This document shows positions 25,828 through 32,738 of a DNA stretch of 38,345 bases, in pieces. The translations under genes were made by a program, and so were the position numbers. Within the stretch, counting starts at the first letter, position 1. Each line of letters begins with the position of its first letter. The DNA comes from Proteiniphilum sp. UBA5267 (GTDB lineage: Bacteria; Bacteroidota; Bacteroidia; Bacteroidales; Dysgonomonadaceae). Below the pieces are notes generated by a model. That model saw only the letters and a list, made by a program, of their open reading frames with translations. It did no database searches and was not told the DNA's origin. Where the stretch lies: contig DHTF01000064.1 in NCBI GenBank assembly GCA_002411515.1, positions 13,143 through 51,487 of the forward strand, written 5' to 3'.

Positions 25828-26514
25828 ATGGAACAGAGAAAGATCACAATAAGCGATGAAATTGAGGTGGTGTGTCCCGAATTTCATCTGGCAAGCATTG
25901 CGTGCAAAGTGAAGAACAGTCCCTATCATGCGGGGTTATGGCAGGAGATTGAGGCATTTTGCACGCAGATTGATGCAACGCACAAAATGGAGGAAATCAA
26001 CAAACGGCCGGCAATTTACGCTACCCGGCAAGCCTACAAAAAGCTGGGAAAAGATCCCAACCGGTATCGCCCTTCGGCTGAGGCGTTGTGCAGAAGAATC
26101 CTGAAGGGGCAAAGCCTATACCAGATCAACACGCTGGTAGATCTGATCAATCTGGTTTCTCTGAAGACCGGGTACTCCATTGGCGGGTTCGATGCCGACA
26201 AAATAGCGGGTGACCTGCAGTTGGGCGTGGGCAAGGCCGGGGAACAGTTTGAAGCAATCGGGCGCGGTATGCTGAATATTGAAGGATTACCCCTCTACCG
26301 GGATGCCGTGGGTGGCATCGGCACCCCTACCAGCGACGAAGAACGGACAAAAATTACGGCAGACACATCGCATCTGCTGATGATTATAAACGGGTATTCC
26401 GGCAGGGAGGGACTGCAGGAAGCAGCGGATTATGCCACGGATTTGCTAAAAAAGTATGCCGAAGCTCTGGATATGGAAGCTGAATTTCTCAGTGCTTCTT
26501 CAACACAATCCTGA
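25828..26514 (+). CDS. free-standing B3/B4 tRNA-binding-domain protein
   Basis: A 228-aa protein made of one B3/B4 domain, the module found in the beta subunit of phenylalanyl-tRNA synthetase, where B3/B4 carries editing. Typical segments are RPAIYATRQAYKKLGKDPNRYRPSAEAL, INTLVDLINLVSLKTGYSIGGFD and GGIGTPTSDEERT. Stand-alone members are probably trans-acting or mischarged-tRNA hydrolases, but this is not established. ATG 25828 is chosen over a TTG two codons upstream. Its 3' end overlaps the convergent histidine kinase gene by 26 nt. Confidence 0.88.
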   Translation: MEQRKITISDEIEVVCPEFHLASIACKVKNSPYHAGLWQEIEAFCTQIDATHKMEEINKRPAIYATRQAYKKLGKDPNRYRPSAEALCRRILKGQSLYQINTLVDLINLVSLKTGYSIGGFDADKIAGDLQLGVGKAGEQFEAIGRGMLNIEGLPLYRDAVGGIGTPTSDEERTKITADTSHLLMIINGYSGREGLQEAADYATDLLKKYAEALDMEAEFLSASSTQS

Positions 26515-27628
26515 AGGTGGTCCCCTTTCCCGGCTCCGACGTCAACACGTTTATTTTCCATCCGTGATGGACTTCCACGATACGCTTTACCAGTGACAAG
26601 CCAAGTCCCCACCCTCTCTCTTTGGTGGTGTAACCGGGAAAAAAGATCCTTTTGAATTTCGTTTTTGGAACGCCTTTGCCTGTATCGGACACATCCAGCA
26701 AAACATGTTTGCCCTTCTCCACCACGGAAAAGGTCACCACACCTTCTCCATTCATGGCATCTACCGCATTTTTGGCCAGGTTCTCAATCACCCAGCCAAA
26801 CAGTGGTTTATTCAGTGAAACAATCACCGGATAATCGGGAAGCAGCAGGCTGAAAGATATTTTTGTCGACAGCCTTTTCTCCAGATATCTCAGCGTGCCG
26901 ACAATCACATCGCGTAAATCAGATGGCTGCTTATTGGGTGCCGAACCGATCTTCGAGAACCGCTCCGCAATCATCTCCAGGCGGGACGTATCTTTTTCGA
27001 TCTCCATCAGCAGCTGCGGATCCATCTCCTTCAGCTTCAGATAGGCGATCCATGCCGTGAGTGATGAAATGGGTGTGCCCAACTGATGAGCGGTCTCCTT
27101 CGACAGGCCCACCCACAGTTGGTTCTGTTCCGCCCGCCGTGAACGGTTCAGTGCGAAAAGGGCCAAACCCATGAAGAGGGCAATTACAAACAGCTGAATA
27201 TAAGGATATGTCCGCAACTGCTTCAGCCGGTAGGAGTCGTCGAAATACAACAACTGATTCAGTTCTCCCAGCCTGATAGGATGGTGTTTGTTTCCAAACT
27301 GCTCCCTCTTCGCCGAGAGAAACTCTTGCACATTCTCCTGCGGCAACGCAATGTTGTGCGACTGAAGTTCACCGCTCTTTTCATCATACAGGATAACCGG
27401 TATAGCGGTATTGCTTTGCAAAATTTTCAGGATCAGATCCAGATCGACACGCTCTCCCTTCTTCGTCACATTTTCAGTGGCCATCGCCCATATTTCCAGT
27501 CTGTTTTGTTCATCTTCCGACAACTCTTTCGCCAGTTTGTTGTTCAGCAACAACGATATCAGGGCTGCACTGATCGATAAGATCACGTACAGATAGGTGA
27601 GGATTTGTCGGGTTGAGCCGGTAAACAT
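26489..27628 (-). CDS. membrane sensor histidine kinase, orphan
   Basis: A 379-aa kinase. Transmembrane helix 1 is at about 9-29 and helix 2 at about 143-161, enclosing a periplasmic sensor of about 115 residues that I cannot assign. There is no HAMP or PAS domain. The H-box is KETAHQLGTPISSL (His181), the N-box NLAKNAVDAM, G1 DTGKGVP, the F-box KRIFFPGYTT and G2 GWGLGLSL, so an active kinase is expected. No response regulator is adjacent. It starts 12 nt after rsmF and is probably co-transcribed. It ends inside the 3' end of the B3/B4 gene on the other strand. Confidence 0.93.
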   Translation of the reverse strand: MFTGSTRQILTYLYVILSISAALISLLLNNKLAKELSEDEQNRLEIWAMATENVTKKGERVDLDLILKILQSNTAIPVILYDEKSGELQSHNIALPQENVQEFLSAKREQFGNKHHPIRLGELNQLLYFDDSYRLKQLRTYPYIQLFVIALFMGLALFALNRSRRAEQNQLWVGLSKETAHQLGTPISSLTAWIAYLKLKEMDPQLLMEIEKDTSRLEMIAERFSKIGSAPNKQPSDLRDVIVGTLRYLEKRLSTKISFSLLLPDYPVIVSLNKPLFGWVIENLAKNAVDAMNGEGVVTFSVVEKGKHVLLDVSDTGKGVPKTKFKRIFFPGYTTKERGWGLGLSLVKRIVEVHHGWKINVLTSEPGKGTTFRIVLKKH

Positions 27629-27640
27629 GGGGGCAAGGAT

Positions 27641-29077
27641 TTAAAAAGTGAATGATTCAGCAGGAGGAACCGGTTGTTCGGGAGCAAGGATCTCCGGCTT
27701 TTTGTCAGGTAGATATCCGCTCCGGATACGCCATTCGTTTGGGTAGAGATTGTTTGCCCGGTTACCAATATTCTTTACAAATCCGAGGGGCTCGTTTTGC
27801 CAGGTAAGCAGCACCATTCCCCTGGGTGCGTCGGAAAGGGCGATGGCCTCTTTTCGCAGGTAGGCGATGGCTTGCTCATAGGTTACTTCGTGGTTGTAGA
27901 AGACCTGCCGGTTCAAGGCGATGCTCATGGCCAGTGCATGAGCGGGGATGAAATCTTTCCCTCTCATCTGTCCCAGCTCTATGCCTGCAGAAACACATTT
28001 CAGGTTATGCATCAATGTAACGATGGTTTCGGCATGCACTTTCGGCAACGCTGTGATGCGATCATCGGATTCCATCAAATGAAACAATTCGGGATTTGTG
28101 ATCAATTTCGCATAGTCTGCCGGATCCTTGATCGGGACAACCGTGGGTTTTCTATTTTTCTTGGGGCGAAAATCGGTTTCGGGTACTTCCGTTCCGGGTT
28201 TTCTCAAAACTGCCACAAACAGTCCCTCCCCCTTTACTTTGTGCGGATAAAAATGATAACCGCCGGCCTCGTCGTCATGCGATGGCACGATGTTCCAACC
28301 GGCATCGACCTCCACCTTTGTGAAAGCAGCACCCAAATTGTTCGCCGCCCAGCGCACATTATCTTCATTTTCATCGCTGTTGTACGTACAGGTGCTGTAG
28401 ACCAGCAACCCGCCCGGCTTAAGCGCCGGCCACACGTCGCCCAGAATATCTTTTTGCCGGGCAGCGCACATCTTCACGTTCTGGGGTGACCATTCCTGTA
28501 TGGCCACTTCATCTTTGCGGAACATGCCTTCACCCGAACAGGGGGCATCCACCAGGATCAGATCGAACAGACCCGGAAAAGCAGCAAAATCCATCGCGCT
28601 GTTCTGGGTTACCACGGTGTTGGGATGGCCAAACTTGATCAGGGTCTCCGACAACACATTCGCCCGCTGGCGGACAATTTCGTTGCTCACGAGCAGACTC
28701 CCCTCAGGCAGTGCAGAGAGAAGGCTAACCGACTTCCCGCCGGGAGCTGCACAGAGATCGAGACAGATCACAGGCGCCGACACCAGCTCTCTTACCACAT
28801 GCTCAACAAACATGGAAGAGGCCTCCTGTACATAATAATAGCCCGCATGGAACAACGGGTCGAAGGTAAATGAGGGCCGTTCTGCCAGATAATATCCCTG
28901 CTCCGACCAGGGCACACGCTCCGCAGGGCGAAGGAAAGCCAGATGATTGCGTTGTTTTTTAAACGGATTCAGTCGAATACTCACAGGAGTATCTTCTGCC
29001 AGCGCAGCGACAAACGGCTCCATTTCTTCTCCGAACTGTGTACGAACAGAATAAATAAAATCGACGGGCAAATTCAT
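27641..29077 (-). CDS. rsmF: RsmF/RsmB-family rRNA (cytosine-C5)-methyltransferase
   Basis: A 478-aa SAM-dependent methyltransferase of the NOL1/NOP2/Sun class. SAM motif I is LDLCAAPGGKS; motif IV, DAPCSGEGMFRKD, and motif VI, STCTYNSDENE, provide the two Cys of the m5C mechanism. The GEGMF extension of motif IV and the C-terminal RNA-binding region (from about residue 300, with PNEWRIRSGYLPD near the end) fit RsmF (16S rRNA C1407) better than RsmB. ATG 29077 gives a normal N-terminus. It is the first gene of a pair with the sensor kinase. Confidence 0.9.
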   Translation of the reverse strand: MNLPVDFIYSVRTQFGEEMEPFVAALAEDTPVSIRLNPFKKQRNHLAFLRPAERVPWSEQGYYLAERPSFTFDPLFHAGYYYVQEASSMFVEHVVRELVSAPVICLDLCAAPGGKSVSLLSALPEGSLLVSNEIVRQRANVLSETLIKFGHPNTVVTQNSAMDFAAFPGLFDLILVDAPCSGEGMFRKDEVAIQEWSPQNVKMCAARQKDILGDVWPALKPGGLLVYSTCTYNSDENEDNVRWAANNLGAAFTKVEVDAGWNIVPSHDDEAGGYHFYPHKVKGEGLFVAVLRKPGTEVPETDFRPKKNRKPTVVPIKDPADYAKLITNPELFHLMESDDRITALPKVHAETIVTLMHNLKCVSAGIELGQMRGKDFIPAHALAMSIALNRQVFYNHEVTYEQAIAYLRKEAIALSDAPRGMVLLTWQNEPLGFVKNIGNRANNLYPNEWRIRSGYLPDKKPEILAPEQPVPPAESFTF

Positions 29078-29095
29078 TCCTCAACTTTTAGATTA

Positions 29096-29103
29096 CAAAG
29101 TTA
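29096..29103 (-). promoter_or_regulatory. candidate -7 box of rsmF
   Basis: TAACTTTG on the minus strand, 18 nt upstream of the rsmF ATG. A TTTG lies 16 nt further upstream (29123-29120), a little short for the consensus. It is divergent from the promoter at 29133. Confidence 0.55.
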
Positions 29104-29132
29104 AAAGGATTCTGCATTTCAAAAAAAATAAC

Positions 29133-29140
29133 TATCTTTG
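29133..29140 (+). promoter_or_regulatory. candidate -7 box of the isomerase-like gene
   Basis: TATCTTTG, a perfect TAnnTTTG. Its last base is the first base of the operator-like repeat at 29140. Transcription would start near 29147, inside that repeat. Confidence 0.65.
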
Positions 29141-29173
29141 TGCTCGAGCACACCTGTTGGTGTTTGAACACAC
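29139..29173 (+). promoter_or_regulatory. tandem operator-like element over the start of transcription
   Basis: Two copies of a 14-mer, GTGCTCGAGCACAC (29140-29153) and GTGTTTGAACACAC (29160-29173), agree at 11 of 14 positions. Copy 1 sits in a perfect 14-bp palindrome (29139-29152). Copy 2 has 5-bp palindromic arms (GTGTT/AACAC). Start-to-start spacing is 20 bp, about two helical turns. The position, just after the -7 box, suits a repressor. The regulator is unknown. Confidence 0.6.
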
Positions 29174-29194
29174 TTACAATAAACTTTTCAAATC

Positions 29195-30025
29195 ATGAAG
29201 AAATTACTCCTTATTGCGGGACTACTGGTCTCTCTATCGATCTGGTCACAGGAACGGCCTGATCCACAACCCGCGCCCGAAACGGCAGAAAAATTCAAGG
29301 TAGGCATGGCTGGTTACACCTTCAACAAGTTCGATCTCGATCAAACGCTGGAGATGATGCAAAAATGCGACGTAAAAAATCTTTGTATCAAGGATTTTCA
29401 TCTTCCGTTGAATAGCAATGAAAAACAGATTGCCGACTTTCATGCCAAACTTGCTTCGAAAGGAGTGAAGGGTTATGCCGTGGGCCCCATCTATATGCGT
29501 TCCGAAAAAGAGATTGACAACGCTTTTGAATACGCCAAAAGAGTGGGCGTGAAACTGATTGTGGGAGTACCGAACTATGAATTACTGCCCTACGTGGACA
29601 AGAAAGTGAAGGAGTATGACATGCATTATGCCATTCACCTGCACGGTCCCGACATGCCACTCTATCCCGATGCCGATGATGTATGGAACAACGTAAAGGA
29701 TCTGGATCCGCGCATCGGCATGTGCCTCGATGTGGGCCATGACACCCGCAACGGAAAGGATCCTGTAAAAGATCTGAAGAAATACCACAGCCGCGTATTC
29801 GACATTCACATCAAAGATGTGACCGGCGCATCCAAAGCAGGTTATTCCGTGGAGATCGGCCGTGGCATCATCGATTTTCCGGCTTTCGTAAAGATGCTCC
29901 GGAAAGTAGGTTACACCGGTATGTGCAGCCTCGAACATGAACGCAACATGAATGATCCGCTCCAGGGTATCGCCGAATCGATCGGTTATTTCAGGGGAGT
30001 AATTGCCACCACCCAAGGAAAATAA
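29195..30025 (+). CDS. exported sugar phosphate isomerase/epimerase-like TIM-barrel protein
   Basis: A 276-aa protein with a signal peptide (MKKLLLIAGLLVSLSIWS) and an AP-endonuclease-2/xylose-isomerase-like TIM barrel (PF01261 type). Likely metal-site segments are HLHGPDMP, CLDVGHDTRNG, VFDIHIKDV and CSLEHERN. The family includes inosose dehydratases and 3-keto-sugar isomerases or epimerases; because it is exported, action on a free keto-sugar or a cleavage product is more likely than on a sugar phosphate (inference). It is a single gene with its own promoter, a double operator-like element and a terminator, so it appears to be separately controlled. Confidence 0.85.
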   Translation: MKKLLLIAGLLVSLSIWSQERPDPQPAPETAEKFKVGMAGYTFNKFDLDQTLEMMQKCDVKNLCIKDFHLPLNSNEKQIADFHAKLASKGVKGYAVGPIYMRSEKEIDNAFEYAKRVGVKLIVGVPNYELLPYVDKKVKEYDMHYAIHLHGPDMPLYPDADDVWNNVKDLDPRIGMCLDVGHDTRNGKDPVKDLKKYHSRVFDIHIKDVTGASKAGYSVEIGRGIIDFPAFVKMLRKVGYTGMCSLEHERNMNDPLQGIAESIGYFRGVIATTQGK

Positions 30026-30053
30026 ACAATCATAAAGGGTGGCTCATGCATCA

Positions 30054-30089
30054 AAAGGCCGTCTCGTGATAAAACATGAGACGGCCTTT
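30054..30089 (+). terminator. terminator hairpin after the isomerase-like gene
   Basis: A 15-bp stem, AAAGGCCGTCTCGTG (30054-30068) with CATGAGACGGCCTTT (30075-30089), one G-U pair and a 6-nt loop. The T-run is short (three T), but the stem is GC-rich and lies 28 nt past the stop. Confidence 0.75.
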
Positions 30090-30100
30090 CGTGCTATCTT

Positions 30101-30231
30101 GTTCCTACCATGTTGCTACCATGCTCCTACCTTGCTCGGTATCCCTCCCTTACCCCTCCCTTATCCCTCCGTATATGTATAAGGAGATAGCGACCCAATA
30201 CCCTTCCATTACCCTTCTATTATCCGTGCAA
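30101..30231. repeat. three clusters of 11-bp imperfect direct repeats
   Basis: Cluster A: GTTCCTACCAT, GTTGCTACCAT, GCTCCTACCTT (30101-30133). Cluster B: TATCCCTCCCT, TACCCCTCCCT, TATCCCTCCGT (30140-30172). Cluster C: TACCCTTCCAT, TACCCTTCTAT and a decayed TATCCGTGCAA (30199-30231). All units are 11 bp and pyrimidine-rich on the plus strand; B and C share TAYCC. They fill much of the 325-nt gap between the terminator and the methyltransferase. Bases 30232-30383 show nothing I recognise. Confidence 0.8.
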
Positions 30232-30383
30232 GAAGCTATATCTTCCGTATTCCAGATTGCCGAAGATGGACTCCACATCCCGGGGCCTTCAACTGCGGTG
30301 CCTCAGCTTCTGCCCGGAGAGTCACTTCTCTTTCTCTCTCGTTTTTATCTAGTAAAAAAGGGGCTGTTTTGGCCTATTTTGCC

Positions 30384-30391
30384 TATTTTTG
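30384..30391 (+). promoter_or_regulatory. candidate -7 box of the RsmI-like gene
   Basis: TATTTTTG, ending 23 nt before ATG 30415. No well-spaced TTTG at -33. It supports the short start of the methyltransferase. Confidence 0.5.
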
Positions 30392-30414
30392 TAAGAAAAT
30401 GGGTCGCAACTGAC

Positions 30415-31128
30415 ATGAAGAATCCGATACTCTATTTAATTCCCGTCACCTTGGGTGACACGCCTGTTGAAAGGGTTCTTCCTTCGTTCAACACGACAGT
30501 TATCTCCGGACTGAAGTATTTCATTGTAGAGAATATCCGGTCGGCACGGCGTTTTCTGAAGAAATGTAATCCGGAGATCGAGATTGATGCGATCATCTTT
30601 TACGAGTTGAATCAGCACACCGACACAAAGGAGATAGCAAGCTACCTCACTCCAATGAAAACGGGAGAGAGCATGGGCGTGATCTCAGAGGCAGGTTGTC
30701 CCGCCGTAGCCGATCCGGGTGCCGATGTGGTGGCCCTAGCACAACAGGAAGGGTACAAAGTGGTGCCGTTGGTAGGTCCCTCTTCTATCCTAATGGCGGT
30801 CATGGCTTCGGGATTCAACGGACAGAGCTTCGCCTTTCAGGGTTATCTTCCCATTGAAGCAAACGAACGTGCCAAAAAGCTGAAACAACTGGAATCACGG
30901 GCTTACAATGAAGACCAGACTCAACTTTTTATCGAAACACCCTATAGGAACCAAAAAATGGCCGAAGAGATCCTGTTGCACTGCAAACCGCAAACCCGCC
31001 TTTGCATCGCCATGAACATTTCCTGCGACGATGAATATATCGTGACACGAAGTGTGAAGGCCTGGAAGGGCAAACTGCCGGATATGCACAAGAAGCCGAC
31101 AGTATTTCTCATTTACAAAGGGTCTTAA
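30415..31128 (+). CDS. SAM-dependent methyltransferase, short RsmI-like (tetrapyrrole methylase fold)
   Basis: A 237-aa protein of the SAM-dependent tetrapyrrole-methylase-fold family to which RsmI (2'-O-methylation of 16S rRNA C1402) belongs. Matching segments are LYLIPVTLGD at the N-terminus, GVISEAGCPAVADPGADVVALAQ, VVPLVGPSSILMAVMASGF, FQGYLPIE and IETPYRNQKM. It is shorter than canonical RsmI (about 280 aa) and could be a paralogue with another RNA target. The frame is open up to 30076, but that would translate part of the terminator hairpin and the 11-bp repeats; ATG 30415 gives the conserved N-terminus. Confidence 0.87.
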   Translation: MKNPILYLIPVTLGDTPVERVLPSFNTTVISGLKYFIVENIRSARRFLKKCNPEIEIDAIIFYELNQHTDTKEIASYLTPMKTGESMGVISEAGCPAVADPGADVVALAQQEGYKVVPLVGPSSILMAVMASGFNGQSFAFQGYLPIEANERAKKLKQLESRAYNEDQTQLFIETPYRNQKMAEEILLHCKPQTRLCIAMNISCDDEYIVTRSVKAWKGKLPDMHKKPTVFLIYKGS

Positions 31129-31175
31129 ATCGCCAACTCCCCCTATATCTGTCCTATACATGTCAACCTTCTTCA

Positions 31176-31273
31176 GTTAAAGTCAGTCCACCTTTAACGG
31201 TTCAGGGAAGATTAAAATGTTCCACCTTGCAGGTTTTACCATCGGAAGCAGTTGTTGCAGAATACAACAACTG
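31176..31273. other. two inverted repeats downstream of the RsmI-like gene
   Basis: GTTAAAG/CTTTAAC (31176-31182 and 31192-31198, 9-nt loop) and CAGTTGTTG/CAACAACTG (31249-31257 and 31265-31273, 7-nt loop). Neither has a convincing T-run, so they are only weak terminator candidates. The rest of 31129-31335 shows no gene. Confidence 0.5.
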
Positions 31274-31335
31274 AATTCTATTTTGCCTGACGTGATAAGA
31301 AACAGATATTCCAACAACAATGATATATAAGCACC

Positions 31336-31367
31336 ATTACAAATGATATAATTGTATCATTTGTAAT
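31336..31367. promoter_or_regulatory. 13-bp-arm inverted repeat upstream of the AAA/DUF4143 promoter
   Basis: ATTACAAATGATA (31336-31348) and TATCATTTGTAAT (31355-31367) are perfect reverse complements around a 6-nt centre. It ends 7 nt before the TTTG at -33. There is no T-run typical of termination, so an operator is the better reading. ATTGTAA at 31380-31386 resembles half of it. Confidence 0.65.
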
Positions 31368-31374
31368 GAAATAT

Positions 31375-31404
31375 TTTGCATTGTAAAAAAAACGCTTATT
31401 TTTG
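31375..31404 (+). promoter_or_regulatory. promoter of the AAA/DUF4143 gene (TTTG-N18-TATTTTTG)
   Basis: TTTG at 31375-31378, 18-nt gap, TATTTTTG at 31397-31404. Both elements and the spacing match the Bacteroidetes consensus, and are the same as at ddh. The box ends 18 nt before the ATG. Confidence 0.75.
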
Positions 31405-31422
31405 GGCTAAAATTACAGTTCC

Positions 31423-32646
31423 ATGAGTATCAAAATGCAACGATCAGCGCTTGATGAAATAGCTCGCGAACAAAAGAAAGACGCTTTTAGCGCAGATGAA
31501 ATAATAACACAACGGACATTGATGTCCGATTTACCCAACATCCAGACTCACGCCCTGATATTCTCGGGCATTCGGCGTTGCGGCAAGAGTACACTGTTGC
31601 GCCAATTCGTTCGGCATACTTTTGAAGACGTATTTTATCTGAATTTCGAAGATGTGCGTCTTTACGGGTTCGAGGTAAAAGATTTCGTGTTATTGGATGA
31701 AGTAATCCGGGATACCGGTTTAAAAGTGCTTTATTTTGACGAAATTCAAGTCGTGGAAGGTTGGGAATTATTTGTGCGACAGAAACTGGATCAAAAATTT
31801 CAGGTAATCATTACCGGTTCCAATGCTAGTTTGCTCAGTGTTGAACTGGGTACCAAACTTACCGGCAGACACATAACCAAGGAGTTGTTCCCGTTTTCTT
31901 TTGCTGAATACCTGGATTTCCGTCAGGCAAAAGCCAATGCCAAAACATTGTTGGAATATCTCACTTACGGAGGTTTCCCAGAATACCTGAAACGGAAACT
32001 TCTCGAAATTCTTGAATTTCTGATAAACGACATTCTCAATCGGGATATTATCGTCCGTTACGGGCTGAAAGATGCAGGTTCCATAAAAAAACTATGTTCA
32101 TATCTGCTATCCAACAACGGCACGTTGATGGTTCCTTCCAAATTGACATCGGCAATCGGTGTCAAATCGAGCACGACCGTATTGAGTTATTTCTCTTATT
32201 TTGAAAACTCCTATCTGATAGCCACGATCCCTAAATTCAACTGGTCGCAAAAAGCCCAACTGTTAAGTCCAAAAAAAATGTATGTAATTGATCCCGGGCT
32301 GGTACAGATTGGAAGTACCTCATTCAGCCGGAACATGGGACATCTGCTAGAAAGCGTAGTGTTTTGGCACTTGCGTCGCAAGACAAAAGAAATTTATTAT
32401 TTCAACGACAACAACAGTGAATGTGACTTCGTTGTCCGCTTGAAAGATAAAACGACGCAGCTAATCCAGGTTTGCTGGGAATTAACGCCGGAGAATTTGG
32501 AAAGGGAAATAAACGGGCTTACAGATGCCATGCGTTTTTTCAATACTAAAAACGCACTGGTCGTAACCGCAGGTTCAACAGACACCATCCGGACGGATTT
32601 GGATTTAATCAACGTAGTCCCGGCTTACGAATATCTGATGACTTGA
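31423..32646 (+). CDS. AAA (AAA_14) ATPase with C-terminal DUF4143
   Basis: A 407-aa single-gene ATPase. Walker A is SGIRRCGKST (about 48-57), Walker B is VLYFDEIQ (about 103-110) and sensor 1 is IITGSNASLLS. GRHITKELFPFSFAEYLDF and YGGFPEYL are typical of this family. The C-terminal DUF4143 has a restriction-endonuclease-like core, seen as NSECDFVVRLKD followed by LIQVCW, where the nuclease Lys of E-x-K is Cys; activity as a nuclease is doubtful. The family is common, variable between strains and without a settled function. The gene looks AT-richer than its neighbours, suggesting transfer. It stands alone behind a strong inverted repeat. Confidence 0.9.
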   Translation: MSIKMQRSALDEIAREQKKDAFSADEIITQRTLMSDLPNIQTHALIFSGIRRCGKSTLLRQFVRHTFEDVFYLNFEDVRLYGFEVKDFVLLDEVIRDTGLKVLYFDEIQVVEGWELFVRQKLDQKFQVIITGSNASLLSVELGTKLTGRHITKELFPFSFAEYLDFRQAKANAKTLLEYLTYGGFPEYLKRKLLEILEFLINDILNRDIIVRYGLKDAGSIKKLCSYLLSNNGTLMVPSKLTSAIGVKSSTTVLSYFSYFENSYLIATIPKFNWSQKAQLLSPKKMYVIDPGLVQIGSTSFSRNMGHLLESVVFWHLRRKTKEIYYFNDNNSECDFVVRLKDKTTQLIQVCWELTPENLEREINGLTDAMRFFNTKNALVVTAGSTDTIRTDLDLINVVPAYEYLMT

Positions 32647-32696
32647 TACCAAAACCAACAGAGTGGTATGTTGAACAATCCTTGGAAACTTTTGCC

Positions 32697-32704
32697 TATA
32701 TTTG
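32697..32704 (+). promoter_or_regulatory. candidate -7 box of the murB-murA operon
   Basis: TATATTTG, ending 34 nt before the murB ATG. No clear TTTG at -33. Confidence 0.5.
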
Positions 32705-32738
32705 TAACTCATTATATTAGACTATTCCCCTTTCCACA

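Noticed and set aside
30076..30414. N-terminal extension of the RsmI-like protein
   Set aside because: It would translate part of the terminator and the 11-bp repeats, is unlike the family and lies upstream of the -7 box.
31249..31273. Second inverted repeat as a confirmed terminator of the RsmI-like gene
   Set aside because: The 9-bp stem is followed by TTTT only after several bases, and it is 120 nt past the stop.
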